From contig NZ_CP123499.1 in NCBI RefSeq assembly GCF_029873475.1, forward strand, positions 2,170,001 to 2,234,000: a DNA stretch of 64,000 bases, written 5' to 3'. The notes beneath the pieces are model-generated. The model had not been told where the DNA came from, did not search any database, and saw only the letters and a program-made list of their open reading frames with translations. The DNA is from Arsenophonus sp. aPb (GTDB lineage Bacteria > Pseudomonadota > Gammaproteobacteria > Enterobacterales > Enterobacteriaceae). The stretch's first letter is position 1. Each line of letters opens with the position of its first letter. The position numbers and the translations under genes are program-made. Shown here piece by piece: positions 45,146-54,555 of this stretch.

Positions 45146-45721
45146 TTAATTTCGTATTAGTGGTTGCACTTTATTATCAATAGCTTCCCTTGCCCGAAAA
45201 ATGCGCGAACGAACTGTACCAACAGGACAATCCATAATAAGCGCTATCTCCTCATAACTCAGTCCATCTAACTCCCTCAGCGTAATTGCCAGACGTAAAT
45301 CTTCAGGAAGTGACTCTATGGTCCGGAAAACTACTTTTTTCAATTCTTCTGACAACATTAAATTCTCAGGGTTCGAAATTTCTTTTAATGCATTAGAAGC
45401 TTCAAAATTTTCTGCATTAACTACATCTAAATCATTCGATGGCGGTCGACGTCCTTGGGATATAAGATAATTTTTGGCTGTATTTACTGAGATTCGGTAA
45501 AGCCAAGTATAAAATGCGCTTTCTCCACGAAATGAACCGATAGCGCGATAAGCTTTAATAAAGGACTCTTGTGCTACATCCGGTACATCTCCCTGTGGTA
45601 CATAACGAGAAACAAGGCTCACAACTTTATTCTGGTATCGAATAACCAGTAAATTAAAAGCTTTTTTATCCCCTTTTTGTACCCGTTCAACCAGCACCTG
45701 GTCTGTCAACTGCTCGCTCAT
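45146..45721 (-). CDS. rpoE: RpoE, extracytoplasmic stress sigma factor
   Basis: ECF sigma factor for envelope stress. 191 residues. Region 2 reads FNLLVIRYQNKVVSLVSRYV and FIKAYRAIGSFRGESAFYTWLYRI; region 4 LPEDLRLAITLRELDGLSYEEIA and PVGTVRSRIFRAREAI. It is the first gene of rpoE-rseABC and is preceded by a sigma-E promoter, so the operon is autoregulated. Divergent from nadB. Confidence 0.98.
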   Translation of the reverse strand: MSEQLTDQVLVERVQKGDKKAFNLLVIRYQNKVVSLVSRYVPQGDVPDVAQESFIKAYRAIGSFRGESAFYTWLYRISVNTAKNYLISQGRRPPSNDLDVVNAENFEASNALKEISNPENLMLSEELKKVVFRTIESLPEDLRLAITLRELDGLSYEEIALIMDCPVGTVRSRIFRAREAIDNKVQPLIRN

Positions 45722-45806
45722 CCGAGGTCACTTCTCCCGAAAATAAGCCTCATATTTTCCTTTTTTGAACCCGCCATGTTTTCTCTCATTTGTAAGCAAG
45801 CATTTT

Positions 45807-45834
45807 TTTGAGTGACAAAAACTTGCAAAGTTCC
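45807..45834 (-). promoter_or_regulatory. Sigma-E promoter of the rpoE operon
   Basis: On the minus strand GGAACTT, a 16-nt spacer and TCAAA. This is the sigma-E consensus (GGAACTT-N16-TCTNA) and matches E. coli rpoE P2. It lies 86-113 nt before the rpoE start. Confidence 0.88.
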
Positions 45835-45973
45835 AGTCAATTTAAATTATTTTATATTTAATTTTAGCTAAACCATAAGAAAAGTTCTTTCAAGGTCACC
45901 ATATTTACTCTAAATAAAAGAATAGGCTAACATGGTAATTTACTCTATTCCCAAACCTTAGTAATAAAATATT

Positions 45974-47566
45974 ATGCCATCAACACAACATTATACGGAT
46001 ATTTTAATCATTGGTAGTGGCATCGCCGGTCTATCGTTAGCGCTTCGATTAGCGCCACAATACCAAATAACCATACTTAGTAAAAACATTTCAACTGAAG
46101 GCGCATCTTACTATGCCCAAGGTGGAATTGCAGCGGTTTTTGATCAAACTGATAGCATAGAAGCCCATGTTAAAGATACTTTAATTGCCGGGGCCGGGCT
46201 ATGTGATAAAAAAATCGCTGAATTTGTCGCCTGTAATGCTCACCACTGTGTGCAGTGGCTGATTGAGCAAGGTGTTTTATTTGATAAAGAGATTAATCAA
46301 GCAGGTAAAGAACAATATCATCTGACGAAAGAAGGTGGCCATAGCCATCGGCGTATTCTTCATTATACCGACGCAACAGGTAAACAAGTAGAAACAACGT
46401 TAATTGAAAAAGCCATCCAGCATCCAAATATCACAATTAAGGAGCAACATAATGCTATCGATTTGATCCGTTCAGATAAAGATCCAGCGACTATTACCGG
46501 TGCTTACATTTGGGATCTCGATCACCAACAGATTGTTCTTTGTCAGGCAAAAGTGACTGTTTTAGCAACCGGGGGAGCCGCAAAAGTATATCAATATACC
46601 ACGAATCCCGATATTTCATCAGGGGATGGGATTGCAATGGCCTGGCGAGCCGGCTGTCGTGTAGCCAATCTTGAATTTAATCAATTTCATCCGACTTGTC
46701 TTTATCATCCACAAGCACGCAATTTTCTACTAACTGAAGCTTTACGAGGGGAAGGTGCCTATCTTAAACGACCTGATGGAAGCCGCTTTATGCCTGATTT
46801 TGATAAAAGAGCGGAACTCGCCCCTCGTGATATCGTTGCCCGTGCCATTGATCATGAAATGAAACGCTTAGGGGCAGATTGTATGTTTCTTGATATTAGC
46901 CATCAGCCCGAAAGCGCGATAAAACAACATTTTCCTACTATCTATCAGAAATTAGCCACATTAGGTATTGACATGACTAATGAGCCAATTCCAATTGTAC
47001 CTGCTGCCCATTATACTTGCGGTGGTGTTATGGTGGATCAGTATGGGCAAACGGATCTTCGACATCTCTATGCTATTGGTGAAGTCAGTTATACTGGGTT
47101 ACATGGCGCCAACCGGCTAGCATCAAATTCATTATTAGAGTGTCTCGTCTATGGATGGTCTGCGGCAAAACAGATTAAACAACAAATCAAACAAATTGAT
47201 AAGCCATCAACATCCACAAAATGGGAAGAAAATCAATGTCATAATTTAGATGAACAAGTTGTTATCCAACATAACTGGCATGAGTTAAGATTGTTTATGT
47301 GGGATTATATGGGCATTGTTAGAACAACTAAACGACTGACACGCGCATTACGCCGTATCCATTTACTACAACAAGAAATAGATGAATACTATTCAAATTT
47401 CTGTATATCAAGTAATTTATTGGAACTGCGTAATCTCGTTCAAGTGGCTGAATTGATGATCCTTTGTGCACTTAAGCGTAAAGAGAGTCGTGGATTACAT
47501 TACACATTAGATTATCCGCAACAACAACCGGATGCTAAACCGACTATTTTGACCCCCTTCACTTAA
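45974..47566 (+). CDS. nadB: L-aspartate oxidase
   Basis: FAD enzyme that oxidises aspartate to iminoaspartate, first step of de novo NAD synthesis. 530 residues. The FAD-binding ILIIGSGIAGLSLALRLAP is near the N-terminus, followed by EGASYYAQGGIAAVF, EGGHSHRRILHYTDATG, EFNQFHPTCLY and the SYTGLHGANRLASNSLLECLVYG region. C-terminal helical domain present. Divergent from rpoE. Confidence 0.97.
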   Translation: MPSTQHYTDILIIGSGIAGLSLALRLAPQYQITILSKNISTEGASYYAQGGIAAVFDQTDSIEAHVKDTLIAGAGLCDKKIAEFVACNAHHCVQWLIEQGVLFDKEINQAGKEQYHLTKEGGHSHRRILHYTDATGKQVETTLIEKAIQHPNITIKEQHNAIDLIRSDKDPATITGAYIWDLDHQQIVLCQAKVTVLATGGAAKVYQYTTNPDISSGDGIAMAWRAGCRVANLEFNQFHPTCLYHPQARNFLLTEALRGEGAYLKRPDGSRFMPDFDKRAELAPRDIVARAIDHEMKRLGADCMFLDISHQPESAIKQHFPTIYQKLATLGIDMTNEPIPIVPAAHYTCGGVMVDQYGQTDLRHLYAIGEVSYTGLHGANRLASNSLLECLVYGWSAAKQIKQQIKQIDKPSTSTKWEENQCHNLDEQVVIQHNWHELRLFMWDYMGIVRTTKRLTRALRRIHLLQQEIDEYYSNFCISSNLLELRNLVQVAELMILCALKRKESRGLHYTLDYPQQQPDAKPTILTPFT

Positions 47567-47572
47567 ATGACT

Positions 47573-47602
47573 AAAGAGGGGAATATAATTACCCTCTTTT
47601 AT
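47573..47602 (+). terminator. Rho-independent terminator of nadB
   Basis: 8-bp stem AAAGAGGG / CCCTCTTT with an 11-nt loop followed by TATA, starting 7 nt after the nadB stop. Confidence 0.75.
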
Positions 47603-47738
47603 AGAGACTGGACAAAGCTGCTACCCGATTTGTCATTGATTTTTAATAATTATTCATATCATCACTCAACAAACCATTTTAATGGATGAACAATTTGGGC
47701 GTTCTGTTTATAATCCATTGCCTAACCAGAGGTATACA

Positions 47739-49067
47739 ATGACTGCAACCACATTTTCTGAACTTGAGTTAGATCAAAGCCTGCTCAATGCACTGGATGA
47801 TAAAGGCTATGAGCGCCCGACAGCCATTCAGCTTGCAACTATCCCTGCTGCTATGGAAGGACGCGATATTCTAGGGTCATCGCCTACCGGAACAGGAAAA
47901 ACCGCCGCTTACTTACTACCGGTGATCCAACATTTACTTGATTTTCCGCGTAAACGATCTGGACCACCACGTATTCTAATTCTAACGCCAACCCGTGAAT
48001 TGGCAATGCAAGTGGCTGAACAGGCAAAAGCATTAGCCAAATACACCCATCTTGATATCGCAACCATTACCGGCGGAGTATCCTATGTTAACCACGCTGA
48101 AATTTTTAGTGAAAACCAAGATATTGTCGTCGCCACCACAGGACGTTTATTACAGTATATTAAAGAAGAAAATTTTGATTGTCGGGCAATCGAAACGTTA
48201 ATTTTAGATGAAGCCGATCGAATGCTTGATATGGGATTTGCCAACGACATTGAAACTATTGCGGGTGAAACACGCTGGCGCAAACAAACCATGTTATTTT
48301 CAGCAACACTCGCAGGTGAAGCCATTCACGATTTTGCTGATCGGTTACTGAATAATCCTCATGAAATTGATGCTGATCCATCAAGACGTGAACGCAAAAA
48401 GATCCAACAATACTATTATCGCGCTGATAACCTCGAACATAAAACCGCACTACTTTGCCATCTATTAAAACAACCCGATGCCAGCAAATCGATTATCTTT
48501 GTCCGTAAACGTGAAAGAGCGCATGAGTTGGTTCAATGGTTACAACAAGCCAATATAAAAACCTGGTTACTTGAAGGGGAAATGGTTCAGGCAAAGCGGA
48601 CTGAAGCGGTTAAACGTCTAAATAGCGGACAAATTAACGTCTTAGTGGCAACCGATGTAGCCTCACGTGGCTTAGATATTGACGATATTAGTCATGTGTT
48701 CAATTTCGACTTACCGCGTACTGCAGATGTCTATTTGCACCGTATTGGTAGAACCGCACGCGCTGGGCGAAAAGGTATAGCAATTAGCTTAGTAGAAGCC
48801 CATGATCAACCGCTATTAGGTAAAATCAACCGTTATCTTAATGAACCATTAAAAATACGCGTCATCGATAGCCTACGGCCAACCACAAAAGCACCGTCTG
48901 AAGGTTCACTACGTAAAACCAAACCATCGAAAAAAATTCGGCTAAAACGACAAGAAAAGAAAAAAATTGACCAACAGCAAAAGAAAAAAACCAAAGAGCG
49001 CCATCGCGACAGTAAAAATATTGGCAAACGTCGTAAACCATCTGTAAAGCAAACTGATAACAGCTAA
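47739..49067 (+). CDS. srmB: SrmB, DEAD-box RNA helicase
   Basis: RNA helicase needed for early 50S subunit assembly. 442 residues from MTATTFSELELD; the frame is open 19 codons earlier but homology and an AGAGGT site set 47739. Helicase motifs: SPTGTGKTAAYLLP (I), PTRELAMQ, DEADRMLDMGF (II), FSATLAG (III), VATDVASRGLDI and HRIGRTARAGRKG (VI). A basic lysine-rich C-terminal tail follows. Confidence 0.97.
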   Translation: MTATTFSELELDQSLLNALDDKGYERPTAIQLATIPAAMEGRDILGSSPTGTGKTAAYLLPVIQHLLDFPRKRSGPPRILILTPTRELAMQVAEQAKALAKYTHLDIATITGGVSYVNHAEIFSENQDIVVATTGRLLQYIKEENFDCRAIETLILDEADRMLDMGFANDIETIAGETRWRKQTMLFSATLAGEAIHDFADRLLNNPHEIDADPSRRERKKIQQYYYRADNLEHKTALLCHLLKQPDASKSIIFVRKRERAHELVQWLQQANIKTWLLEGEMVQAKRTEAVKRLNSGQINVLVATDVASRGLDIDDISHVFNFDLPRTADVYLHRIGRTARAGRKGIAISLVEAHDQPLLGKINRYLNEPLKIRVIDSLRPTTKAPSEGSLRKTKPSKKIRLKRQEKKKIDQQQKKKTKERHRDSKNIGKRRKPSVKQTDNS

Positions 49068-49109
49068 TGGCTATACTAAACCACCTATTAATTTTTCTGC
49101 TTAACTAAT

Positions 49110-49152
49110 AAAAAATTAACAGCCTGATATCTTTATCAAGCTGTTAATTATT
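49110..49152. terminator. Bidirectional terminator between srmB and grcA
   Basis: Stem AATTAACAGC / GCTGTTAATT with inner TGATA / TATCA. The minus-strand side is followed by T-rich TTTTTATTAG, the plus side by ATTATTTC. It serves convergent srmB and grcA. Confidence 0.8.
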
Positions 49153-49180
49153 ATTTCTCAATTAATTAAGTACTATTTTA

Positions 49181-49564
49181 TTATAAACTTTGCGTGAAAG
49201 TGCGAGTAATAACATCGCGTTGCTGTTCAGGTGTTAAGGAATTAAAACGCACCGCATAACCTGAAACCCGAATGGTTAATTGTGGATATTTTTCCGGATT
49301 TTCAATCGCATCTTCTAATGTTTCACGAGACAGAACATTAACATTAAGATGCTGTCCTCCTTCTACCGCTATTTGCGGTTTAACTTCAAGGGGGATTTCA
49401 CGATATTCAAATGAACCTAACATCTCCTTGGCAACAATTTGTCCTTCATTAAAATCAGTTTTAGCGCAAATACAGCGAGCTTCATTTTTTTCGTCATCTA
49501 ATAACCAAAAAGAATTTAATAATGCTGCATTATCTGCCTGAGTAATCTGAATACCAATAACCAT
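49181..49564 (-). CDS. grcA: GrcA (YfiD), autonomous glycyl radical cofactor
   Basis: Spare-part protein that restores pyruvate formate-lyase damaged by oxygen by supplying a new glycyl radical. 127 residues from MVIGIQITQADN, identical in length to E. coli. The glycyl-radical loop RVSGYAVRFNSLTPEQQRDVI is fully conserved. The start at 49564 is set by GGAGGTCGAC just upstream; 12 upstream in-frame codons are excluded. An FNR box lies upstream, consistent with anaerobic induction. Its client PFL is outside the window. Confidence 0.97.
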   Translation of the reverse strand: MVIGIQITQADNAALLNSFWLLDDEKNEARCICAKTDFNEGQIVAKEMLGSFEYREIPLEVKPQIAVEGGQHLNVNVLSRETLEDAIENPEKYPQLTIRVSGYAVRFNSLTPEQQRDVITRTFTQSL

Positions 49565-49680
49565 GTCGACCTCCAAATTCGAACAAGATTGAAATAACAA
49601 TTTGAAATTATTTTCAAATTAGCTATTTGCTATAACCATTATTTCTATAAACTATATAACAATTAAATATCGGTAATTCA

Positions 49681-49694
49681 TTGATATAAATCAA
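49681..49694. promoter_or_regulatory. FNR box upstream of grcA
   Basis: TTGATATAAATCAA is a perfect TTGAT-N4-ATCAA palindrome, 117 nt before the grcA start. E. coli yfiD is activated by FNR from such sites. It is in the 334-bp gap shared with ung, which contains no gene. Confidence 0.82.
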
Positions 49695-49898
49695 TAATTT
49701 CGCCACGCAATTAATAATAAGCTCGACAACTTTCTGTTTTAAATCAATTTTTTGTTTAAAAAAAATTTATATTTTTTGGAAAATATTTTTAATCCGAAAA
49801 TTATAATGAAAAACTAACGATTTCCGTTTTAAAATTTACCTCATATAACGTAAATGTTAAGTTAAACCTTATATTAATCAAAATCTAAAGGAATGGTT

Positions 49899-50582
49899 AT
49901 GTCCGCTTTGCCCACCTGGCACGATGTCATCGGTTCAGAAAAAGAACAAGATTACTTCCGTAACACCCTGGCTTATGTTGCTAAAGCACGCCAACAAGGT
50001 ACGACAATCTTTCCACCACAAAAAGATGTCTTCAATGCTTTCCGTTATACCGAACTGAGTGAAGTAAAAGTCGTAATACTAGGACAAGATCCTTACCATG
50101 GCCCTAATCAAGCGCATGGTCTCTCTTTTTCTGTGCGGCCAGGTGTTCCTGCGCCACCTTCACTGGTTAATATGTACAAAGAACTTGCAAAAGATATTCC
50201 AGATTTCCACTATCCCAATCACGGTTATCTGGTCAGTTGGGCCCAGCAAGGAGTATTATTATTAAACACGGTTTTAACCGTTGAACAAGGCAAAGCACAT
50301 TCTCATGCCCATCTCGGTTGGGAAACTTTTACCGATAAGGTAATTGCAGCAATTAATCAATACCGCACTGGTGTCGTTTTTTTACTGTGGGGTGCCCATG
50401 CACAGAAAAAAGGTCAATTTATTGATAACCATAAACATTTTGTCCTTAAAGCACCACATCCATCCCCTCTTTCTGCCCATAGAGGTTTTTTCGGTTGCCG
50501 ACATTTTTCTAAAACCAATGAAATACTCATAAGACAGGGGTTAAGCCCTATTGACTGGACGCCGATCATTCCTGAAGAATAA
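49899..50582 (+). CDS. ung: Uracil-DNA glycosylase
   Basis: Excises uracil from DNA. 227 residues. Catalytic motifs VVILGQDPYHGPNQAHGLSF (Asp) and APHPSPLSAHRGFFG (His) are intact. Two ATGs occur 6 nt apart; the AAGGA sequence abuts the first (49893) and stands 6 nt before the second, so MSALPTWHD at 49899 is preferred. Confidence 0.97.
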   Translation: MSALPTWHDVIGSEKEQDYFRNTLAYVAKARQQGTTIFPPQKDVFNAFRYTELSEVKVVILGQDPYHGPNQAHGLSFSVRPGVPAPPSLVNMYKELAKDIPDFHYPNHGYLVSWAQQGVLLLNTVLTVEQGKAHSHAHLGWETFTDKVIAAINQYRTGVVFLLWGAHAQKKGQFIDNHKHFVLKAPHPSPLSAHRGFFGCRHFSKTNEILIRQGLSPIDWTPIIPEE

Positions 50583-50586
50583 ACTG

Positions 50587-50612
50587 AATGCCACCACCAT
50601 ATGGGTGGCATT
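50587..50612. terminator. Bidirectional terminator between ung and grpE
   Basis: 9-bp perfect stem AATGCCACC / GGTGGCATT with an 8-nt loop in the 38-nt gap between the two stops. Confidence 0.65.
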
Positions 50613-50620
50613 ATCTGCGC

Positions 50621-51229
50621 TTACTTTGCTTTTGACACAATCACCATTGCCGGACGTAATAAACGACCATTTAAGGTATAACCTTTCTGCATAACATCAA
50701 TAACTTGGTTAGGTTCATGTTCTTTGGAATCGATCATCGTCATAGCTTGATGCAGTTCTGGATTAAAAGGAACATTCTTCTCCGCTACCACCTTGATACC
50801 GTATTTGCCAACGGTAGCTAAAAAAGATTTTAACGTTAATTCAAGTCCTTCCAGCATTGGAATCGATTCTGCTTTTTCCTTATCAACAAGTTCGATCGCT
50901 CTTTCCAGATTATCAATCACAGGTAGCAATTCATTAGCAAACCGCTCTAGAGCAAATTTATGCGCTTTTTCAACATCTTGCTCAGTACGGCGACGAATAT
51001 TTTCCACTTCAGCTTTGGCACGCAACAATGCTTCACGCTCACGTTTTTGCGCTTCTAGCAACTGCTGCTCTAATTCAGTAATCCGTGGATCAATTAATAC
51101 TTCTTCCGTAGAACTCACTGGTTGCTCGGTCTCAATTGTTGGTTCTTTTGCCTCACTTTTTGGTGATTTTTTTGATTCTTTTTGTTTAGAGGCTTGCTCA
51201 TCATGCACTTTATGATCTTTACTACTCAT
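50621..51229 (-). CDS. grpE: GrpE, nucleotide exchange factor of DnaK
   Basis: Dimeric cochaperone that releases ADP from DnaK and acts as a thermosensor. 202 residues. A charged N-terminal tail precedes a long coiled coil (ITELEQQLLEAQKREREALLRAKAEVENIRRRTEQDVEKAHKFA in parts) and a beta domain with VMQKGYTLNGRLLRPAMVIV. The ATG at 51229 has GGAG 6 nt upstream. A heat-shock promoter lies directly upstream. Divergent from nadK. Confidence 0.97.
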   Translation of the reverse strand: MSSKDHKVHDEQASKQKESKKSPKSEAKEPTIETEQPVSSTEEVLIDPRITELEQQLLEAQKREREALLRAKAEVENIRRRTEQDVEKAHKFALERFANELLPVIDNLERAIELVDKEKAESIPMLEGLELTLKSFLATVGKYGIKVVAEKNVPFNPELHQAMTMIDSKEHEPNQVIDVMQKGYTLNGRLLRPAMVIVSKAK

Positions 51230-51275
51230 GAGTATCTCCACATTCTTTTTAGCATTAATCCAGATTATTAGCTTA

Positions 51276-51303
51276 TTATGGGGATAAAAGTTTGGGATTC
51301 AAG
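51276..51303 (-). promoter_or_regulatory. Sigma-32 heat-shock promoter of grpE
   Basis: On the minus strand CTTGAA, a 14-nt spacer and CCCCATAA, a full match to the sigma-32 consensus. It ends about 47 nt before the grpE start. Confidence 0.87.
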
Positions 51304-51335
51304 AGAGCACGCCAACTTGTAAGAGGAAATAAACC

Positions 51336-52235
51336 ATGCTGACCGGAAAAGCAGCAAAAAAGGCATTATTTAAATATATTGGCATTGTCGGTCACCCTAG
51401 ACATCCAGAGGCCTTGGCAACTCATGAACAACTTTATAACTGGCTACGAGCGCAAAAATATAAAGTTATTGTAGAACAACAAATTGCCCAACAGCTTAAA
51501 TTAAAAAATGCCAACATCGGTAGATTAACAGATATTGGTAAAACTGCCGATTTAATAATCGTTGTTGGTGGTGACGGTAATATGCTAGGCGCTGCTCGCG
51601 TACTATCACGCTATGAAAACAAAGTTATTGGCATCAATCGCGGTAATCTTGGTTTTTTAACAGATCTAGGGCCAGATAACGCGCTACAACAGTTAACCGA
51701 AGTATTAGCTGGCCATTACTATGAAGAACAACGCTTCTTATTGGAAACCCAGATCAGCAAAAAAAATCATAAACCACGCATGAGTACGGCAATTAATGAA
51801 GTCATTTTACACCCAGGCAAAGTGGCTCATATGATCGAATTTGAAGTTTATATAGATGATCGCTTTGCATTTTCTCAACGTTCCGATGGACTGATTATTA
51901 CTACACCGACTGGCTCAACCGCTTATTCACTTTCTGCCGGTGGCCCAATCCTCACCCCCAACCTTGAGGCTATCGCGTTAGTTCCTATGTTTCCTCATAC
52001 CCTTTCATCACGCCCACTCGTCATCAGCAGTGACAGTAGTATTAAATTAAAATTTAGACAAAAAAACATCAATTATGAAATCAGCTGTGACAGCCAAATT
52101 ATTTTACCTATTCAAGATGATGATGAGGTCTTAATCAAACGAAGTAATAAAAAACTCAATCTCATCCACCCAAAAGATTATAATTATTTTAATACATTAA
52201 GTTCAAAATTAGGCTGGTCAAAGAAAACCTTTTGA
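51336..52235 (+). CDS. nadK: NAD kinase
   Basis: Phosphorylates NAD to NADP. 299 residues. The kinase motif VVGGDGNMLGAAR, NRGNLGFLTDL and the conserved TPTGSTAYSLSAGGPI are intact, as is the C-terminal NLIHPKDYNYFNTLSSKLGW. The N-terminus is about seven residues longer than in E. coli (MLTGKAAKKALFKY). An AAGAGGA site precedes the ATG. Confidence 0.97.
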   Translation: MLTGKAAKKALFKYIGIVGHPRHPEALATHEQLYNWLRAQKYKVIVEQQIAQQLKLKNANIGRLTDIGKTADLIIVVGGDGNMLGAARVLSRYENKVIGINRGNLGFLTDLGPDNALQQLTEVLAGHYYEEQRFLLETQISKKNHKPRMSTAINEVILHPGKVAHMIEFEVYIDDRFAFSQRSDGLIITTPTGSTAYSLSAGGPILTPNLEAIALVPMFPHTLSSRPLVISSDSSIKLKFRQKNINYEISCDSQIILPIQDDDEVLIKRSNKKLNLIHPKDYNYFNTLSSKLGWSKKTF

Positions 52236-52256
52236 TTTTTTTTAATTACTACTTTA

Positions 52257-52272
52257 CTGTATAAAAAACCAG
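52257..52272. promoter_or_regulatory. LexA box 1 upstream of recN
   Basis: CTGTATAAAAAACCAG fits CTGT-N8-ACAG with one mismatch in the right half. Confidence 0.6.
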
Positions 52273-52278
52273 TTTATA

Positions 52279-52294
52279 CTGTATTTATTAACAG
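52279..52294. promoter_or_regulatory. LexA box 2 upstream of recN
   Basis: CTGTATTTATTAACAG is a perfect CTGT-N8-ACAG site preceded by TA. With box 1, 22 bp away on the same DNA face, it reproduces the multi-operator SOS control of E. coli recN. Confidence 0.88.
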
Positions 52295-52321
52295 TTGTGT
52301 TTTTACATACAGGAGAAGCAC

Positions 52322-53983
52322 ATGCTTATTCAATTAACCATCAATAATTTTGCCATTGTCCGCAAACTGGAAATTGATTTTTATCCAGGTATGACAGCTA
52401 TTACCGGCGAAACAGGTGCTGGCAAATCAATTGCAATCGATGCATTGGGTTTATGTTTAGGCAACCGAGCTGATACCAATATCGTTCGTCCTGGTGCTTC
52501 TCGTACCGATATTTGTGCCCATTTTTCCCTTACTGACACCCCCTCAGCACAAAATTGGCTAAAAAGTTACCAATTAGATAACCATAATGAATGTTTGTTA
52601 CGCAGAACTATCACAGCTGATGGACGATCACGCGGATTTATTAACGGCACCGCGGTTCCCTTATCCCAATTACGTGAACTGGGGACGTTACTTATTCAAA
52701 TACATGGCCAACACGCTCACCAATTACTATTAGATAATCAGCATCAAAAATATCTGTTGGATACTTACGCCAACCAAACCGCTATCTTAGCTGAAATGAA
52801 ATTGGCCTGGAAAAATTGGCATCAAAGCTGCCAAGAATTAACAAAATTTCAACAGCAAGCAACTGAACGTCTATCACGCCAACAACTTATTGAATATCAT
52901 CTTAAAGAATTGGATGAACTGAAACCGCAAGCGGATGAATATCAAAAACTAGAACAAGAATATAAACAATTGGCCAATCGTGAACAATTTCTTTCCTTAA
53001 GTCAAAATGCATTACAAATTCTCAATGACAACGAGGAACAAAATATTATCAGTATGCTAAATCATGTAAAGCAAGAGATTAATGAACTTACTTCTGTAAG
53101 TAATCAATTCAGTCATTTACTTGATATGCTTGAAGAAGCATCGATCCAAATTCATGAAGTGAGTAATGAATTACGTCATTATGGTGACCGGACAGAGCTA
53201 GATCCTAGCCAACTATTTGAATTAGAACAACGCATCGCAAAATATGTCAATTTAGCCCGCAAGCATCGCGTTGCCCCCGAATTACTGTTTGAATTACATC
53301 AACAACTGCTGGCAGAACAAGAAAAACTCAATCAGCAGCAAGATGATTGTGACCACTTAACGACTCAGGTCGAAGCTCAACATCAATACGCATTAGAAAT
53401 AGCCAGCAAACTGCATCAAATACGGCAACAATATGCCAGTGAATTAAGTCAATTAATCACCAACAGTATGCATCAACTTTCAATGCCACATGGCTATTTT
53501 ACGGTTGATGTCAATTTTAATCCTGAACATTTACAAATAGATGGTGCAAGCCAAGTAGAGTTCAACGTTACAACCAATCCGGGACAACCTCATCAAGCAT
53601 TAATAAAAGTTGCTTCAGGTGGCGAACTTTCACGTATCGCACTAGCCATACAAGTGATAACAGCCAAAAAAATGGATACGCCCGCACTCATTTTCGATGA
53701 AGTTGATGTGGGTATTAGTGGCCCCACCGCCGCGGTGGTTGGAAAACTATTACGCGAATTAGGCAATTCAACGCAAGTTATGTGCGTTACCCATTTACCA
53801 CAAGTTGCAGCCTGTGGTCATCACCATTTTTATGTGAGCAAACAAACTAATGGTTGTGAAACAGAAACGCAAATGCAATTATTAGATAAAAAAACCCGCT
53901 TACAAGAAATTGCCCGTTTACTGGGTGGTAGTGAAGTAACAAAAAACATTCTAGCTAGCGCAAAAGATCTACTTGCTGCCTAA
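52322..53983 (+). CDS. recN: RecN, SMC-like DNA repair protein
   Basis: SOS-induced cohesin-like ATPase that holds broken chromosomes together for recombinational repair. 553 residues from MLIQLTINNFAIV, with AGGAGAAG upstream; nine earlier codons are excluded. Walker A GETGAGKSIAIDALGL, signature VASGGELSRIALAIQV and Walker B PALIFDEVDVGISG are intact, flanking a Gln-rich coiled coil. Confidence 0.97.
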   Translation: MLIQLTINNFAIVRKLEIDFYPGMTAITGETGAGKSIAIDALGLCLGNRADTNIVRPGASRTDICAHFSLTDTPSAQNWLKSYQLDNHNECLLRRTITADGRSRGFINGTAVPLSQLRELGTLLIQIHGQHAHQLLLDNQHQKYLLDTYANQTAILAEMKLAWKNWHQSCQELTKFQQQATERLSRQQLIEYHLKELDELKPQADEYQKLEQEYKQLANREQFLSLSQNALQILNDNEEQNIISMLNHVKQEINELTSVSNQFSHLLDMLEEASIQIHEVSNELRHYGDRTELDPSQLFELEQRIAKYVNLARKHRVAPELLFELHQQLLAEQEKLNQQQDDCDHLTTQVEAQHQYALEIASKLHQIRQQYASELSQLITNSMHQLSMPHGYFTVDVNFNPEHLQIDGASQVEFNVTTNPGQPHQALIKVASGGELSRIALAIQVITAKKMDTPALIFDEVDVGISGPTAAVVGKLLRELGNSTQVMCVTHLPQVAACGHHHFYVSKQTNGCETETQMQLLDKKTRLQEIARLLGGSEVTKNILASAKDLLAA

Positions 53984-54095
53984 AAACATCCTCAACTTTA
54001 TTGTATATTATGGCTTATAGAAAATGAGGAAAGGTTTTCAATTTCATCAATGTCGATTATTATCGATATTCTGACTCTCAAAGGAATATATGACC

Positions 54096-54452
54096 ATGCG
54101 TTGTAAACTGTTAATTGCTGCTGCGATGTCTGTTGTTTTAACAGCGGGTTGTTCTATGGCAGAACGGCTTGTTTACCGTCCTGACATTAATCAAGGCAAC
54201 TATCTTTCTGCCAGTGATGTGGCAAAAATCCAAAAAGGGATGACTCAACAGCAAGTCGCCTATACATTAGGCACACCAATGCTAAAGGATCCGTTTGGCC
54301 AGCAAGTTTGGTATTATATTTTCCGTCAACAACCTGGGCATGAAAAGGTTAAACAGCAAACATTAACCCTCACTTTTGATCGCAATGGTATTTTAGTCGA
54401 TATCAAAAATAACGATAGCTTAGCAGCCCAGAAAGCATCAACACTCATGTAG
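54096..54452 (+). CDS. bamE: BamE (SmpA), outer-membrane assembly lipoprotein
   Basis: Small lipoprotein subunit of the BAM complex. 118 residues. The signal peptide MRCKLLIAAAMSVVLTAGC ends in the lipobox; YRPDINQGNYLSASDVAKI, GMTQQQVAYTLGTP and FRQQPGHEKVKQQTLTLTF match E. coli. Another ATG two codons upstream (54090) lies 4 nt after AAGGA and could also be used; homology favours MRCK. Confidence 0.97.
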   Translation: MRCKLLIAAAMSVVLTAGCSMAERLVYRPDINQGNYLSASDVAKIQKGMTQQQVAYTLGTPMLKDPFGQQVWYYIFRQQPGHEKVKQQTLTLTFDRNGILVDIKNNDSLAAQKASTLM

Positions 54453-54496
54453 CATCTACCCAACGCTATTGATATTTATGTAAATAACTATCAATA

Positions 54497-54530
54497 GGCC
54501 GCCAATGAGGCGACAACTCAATTGGCGGTC
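54497..54530. terminator. Hairpin between convergent bamE and rnfH
   Basis: Arms GGCCGCCAAT / ATTGGCGGTC with one G-T pair plus inner GAG / CTC. Neither side has a long T-run, so termination is probable but not certain. Confidence 0.55.
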
Positions 54531-54555
54531 ACTCTAATTGATTACAAATACGTTA

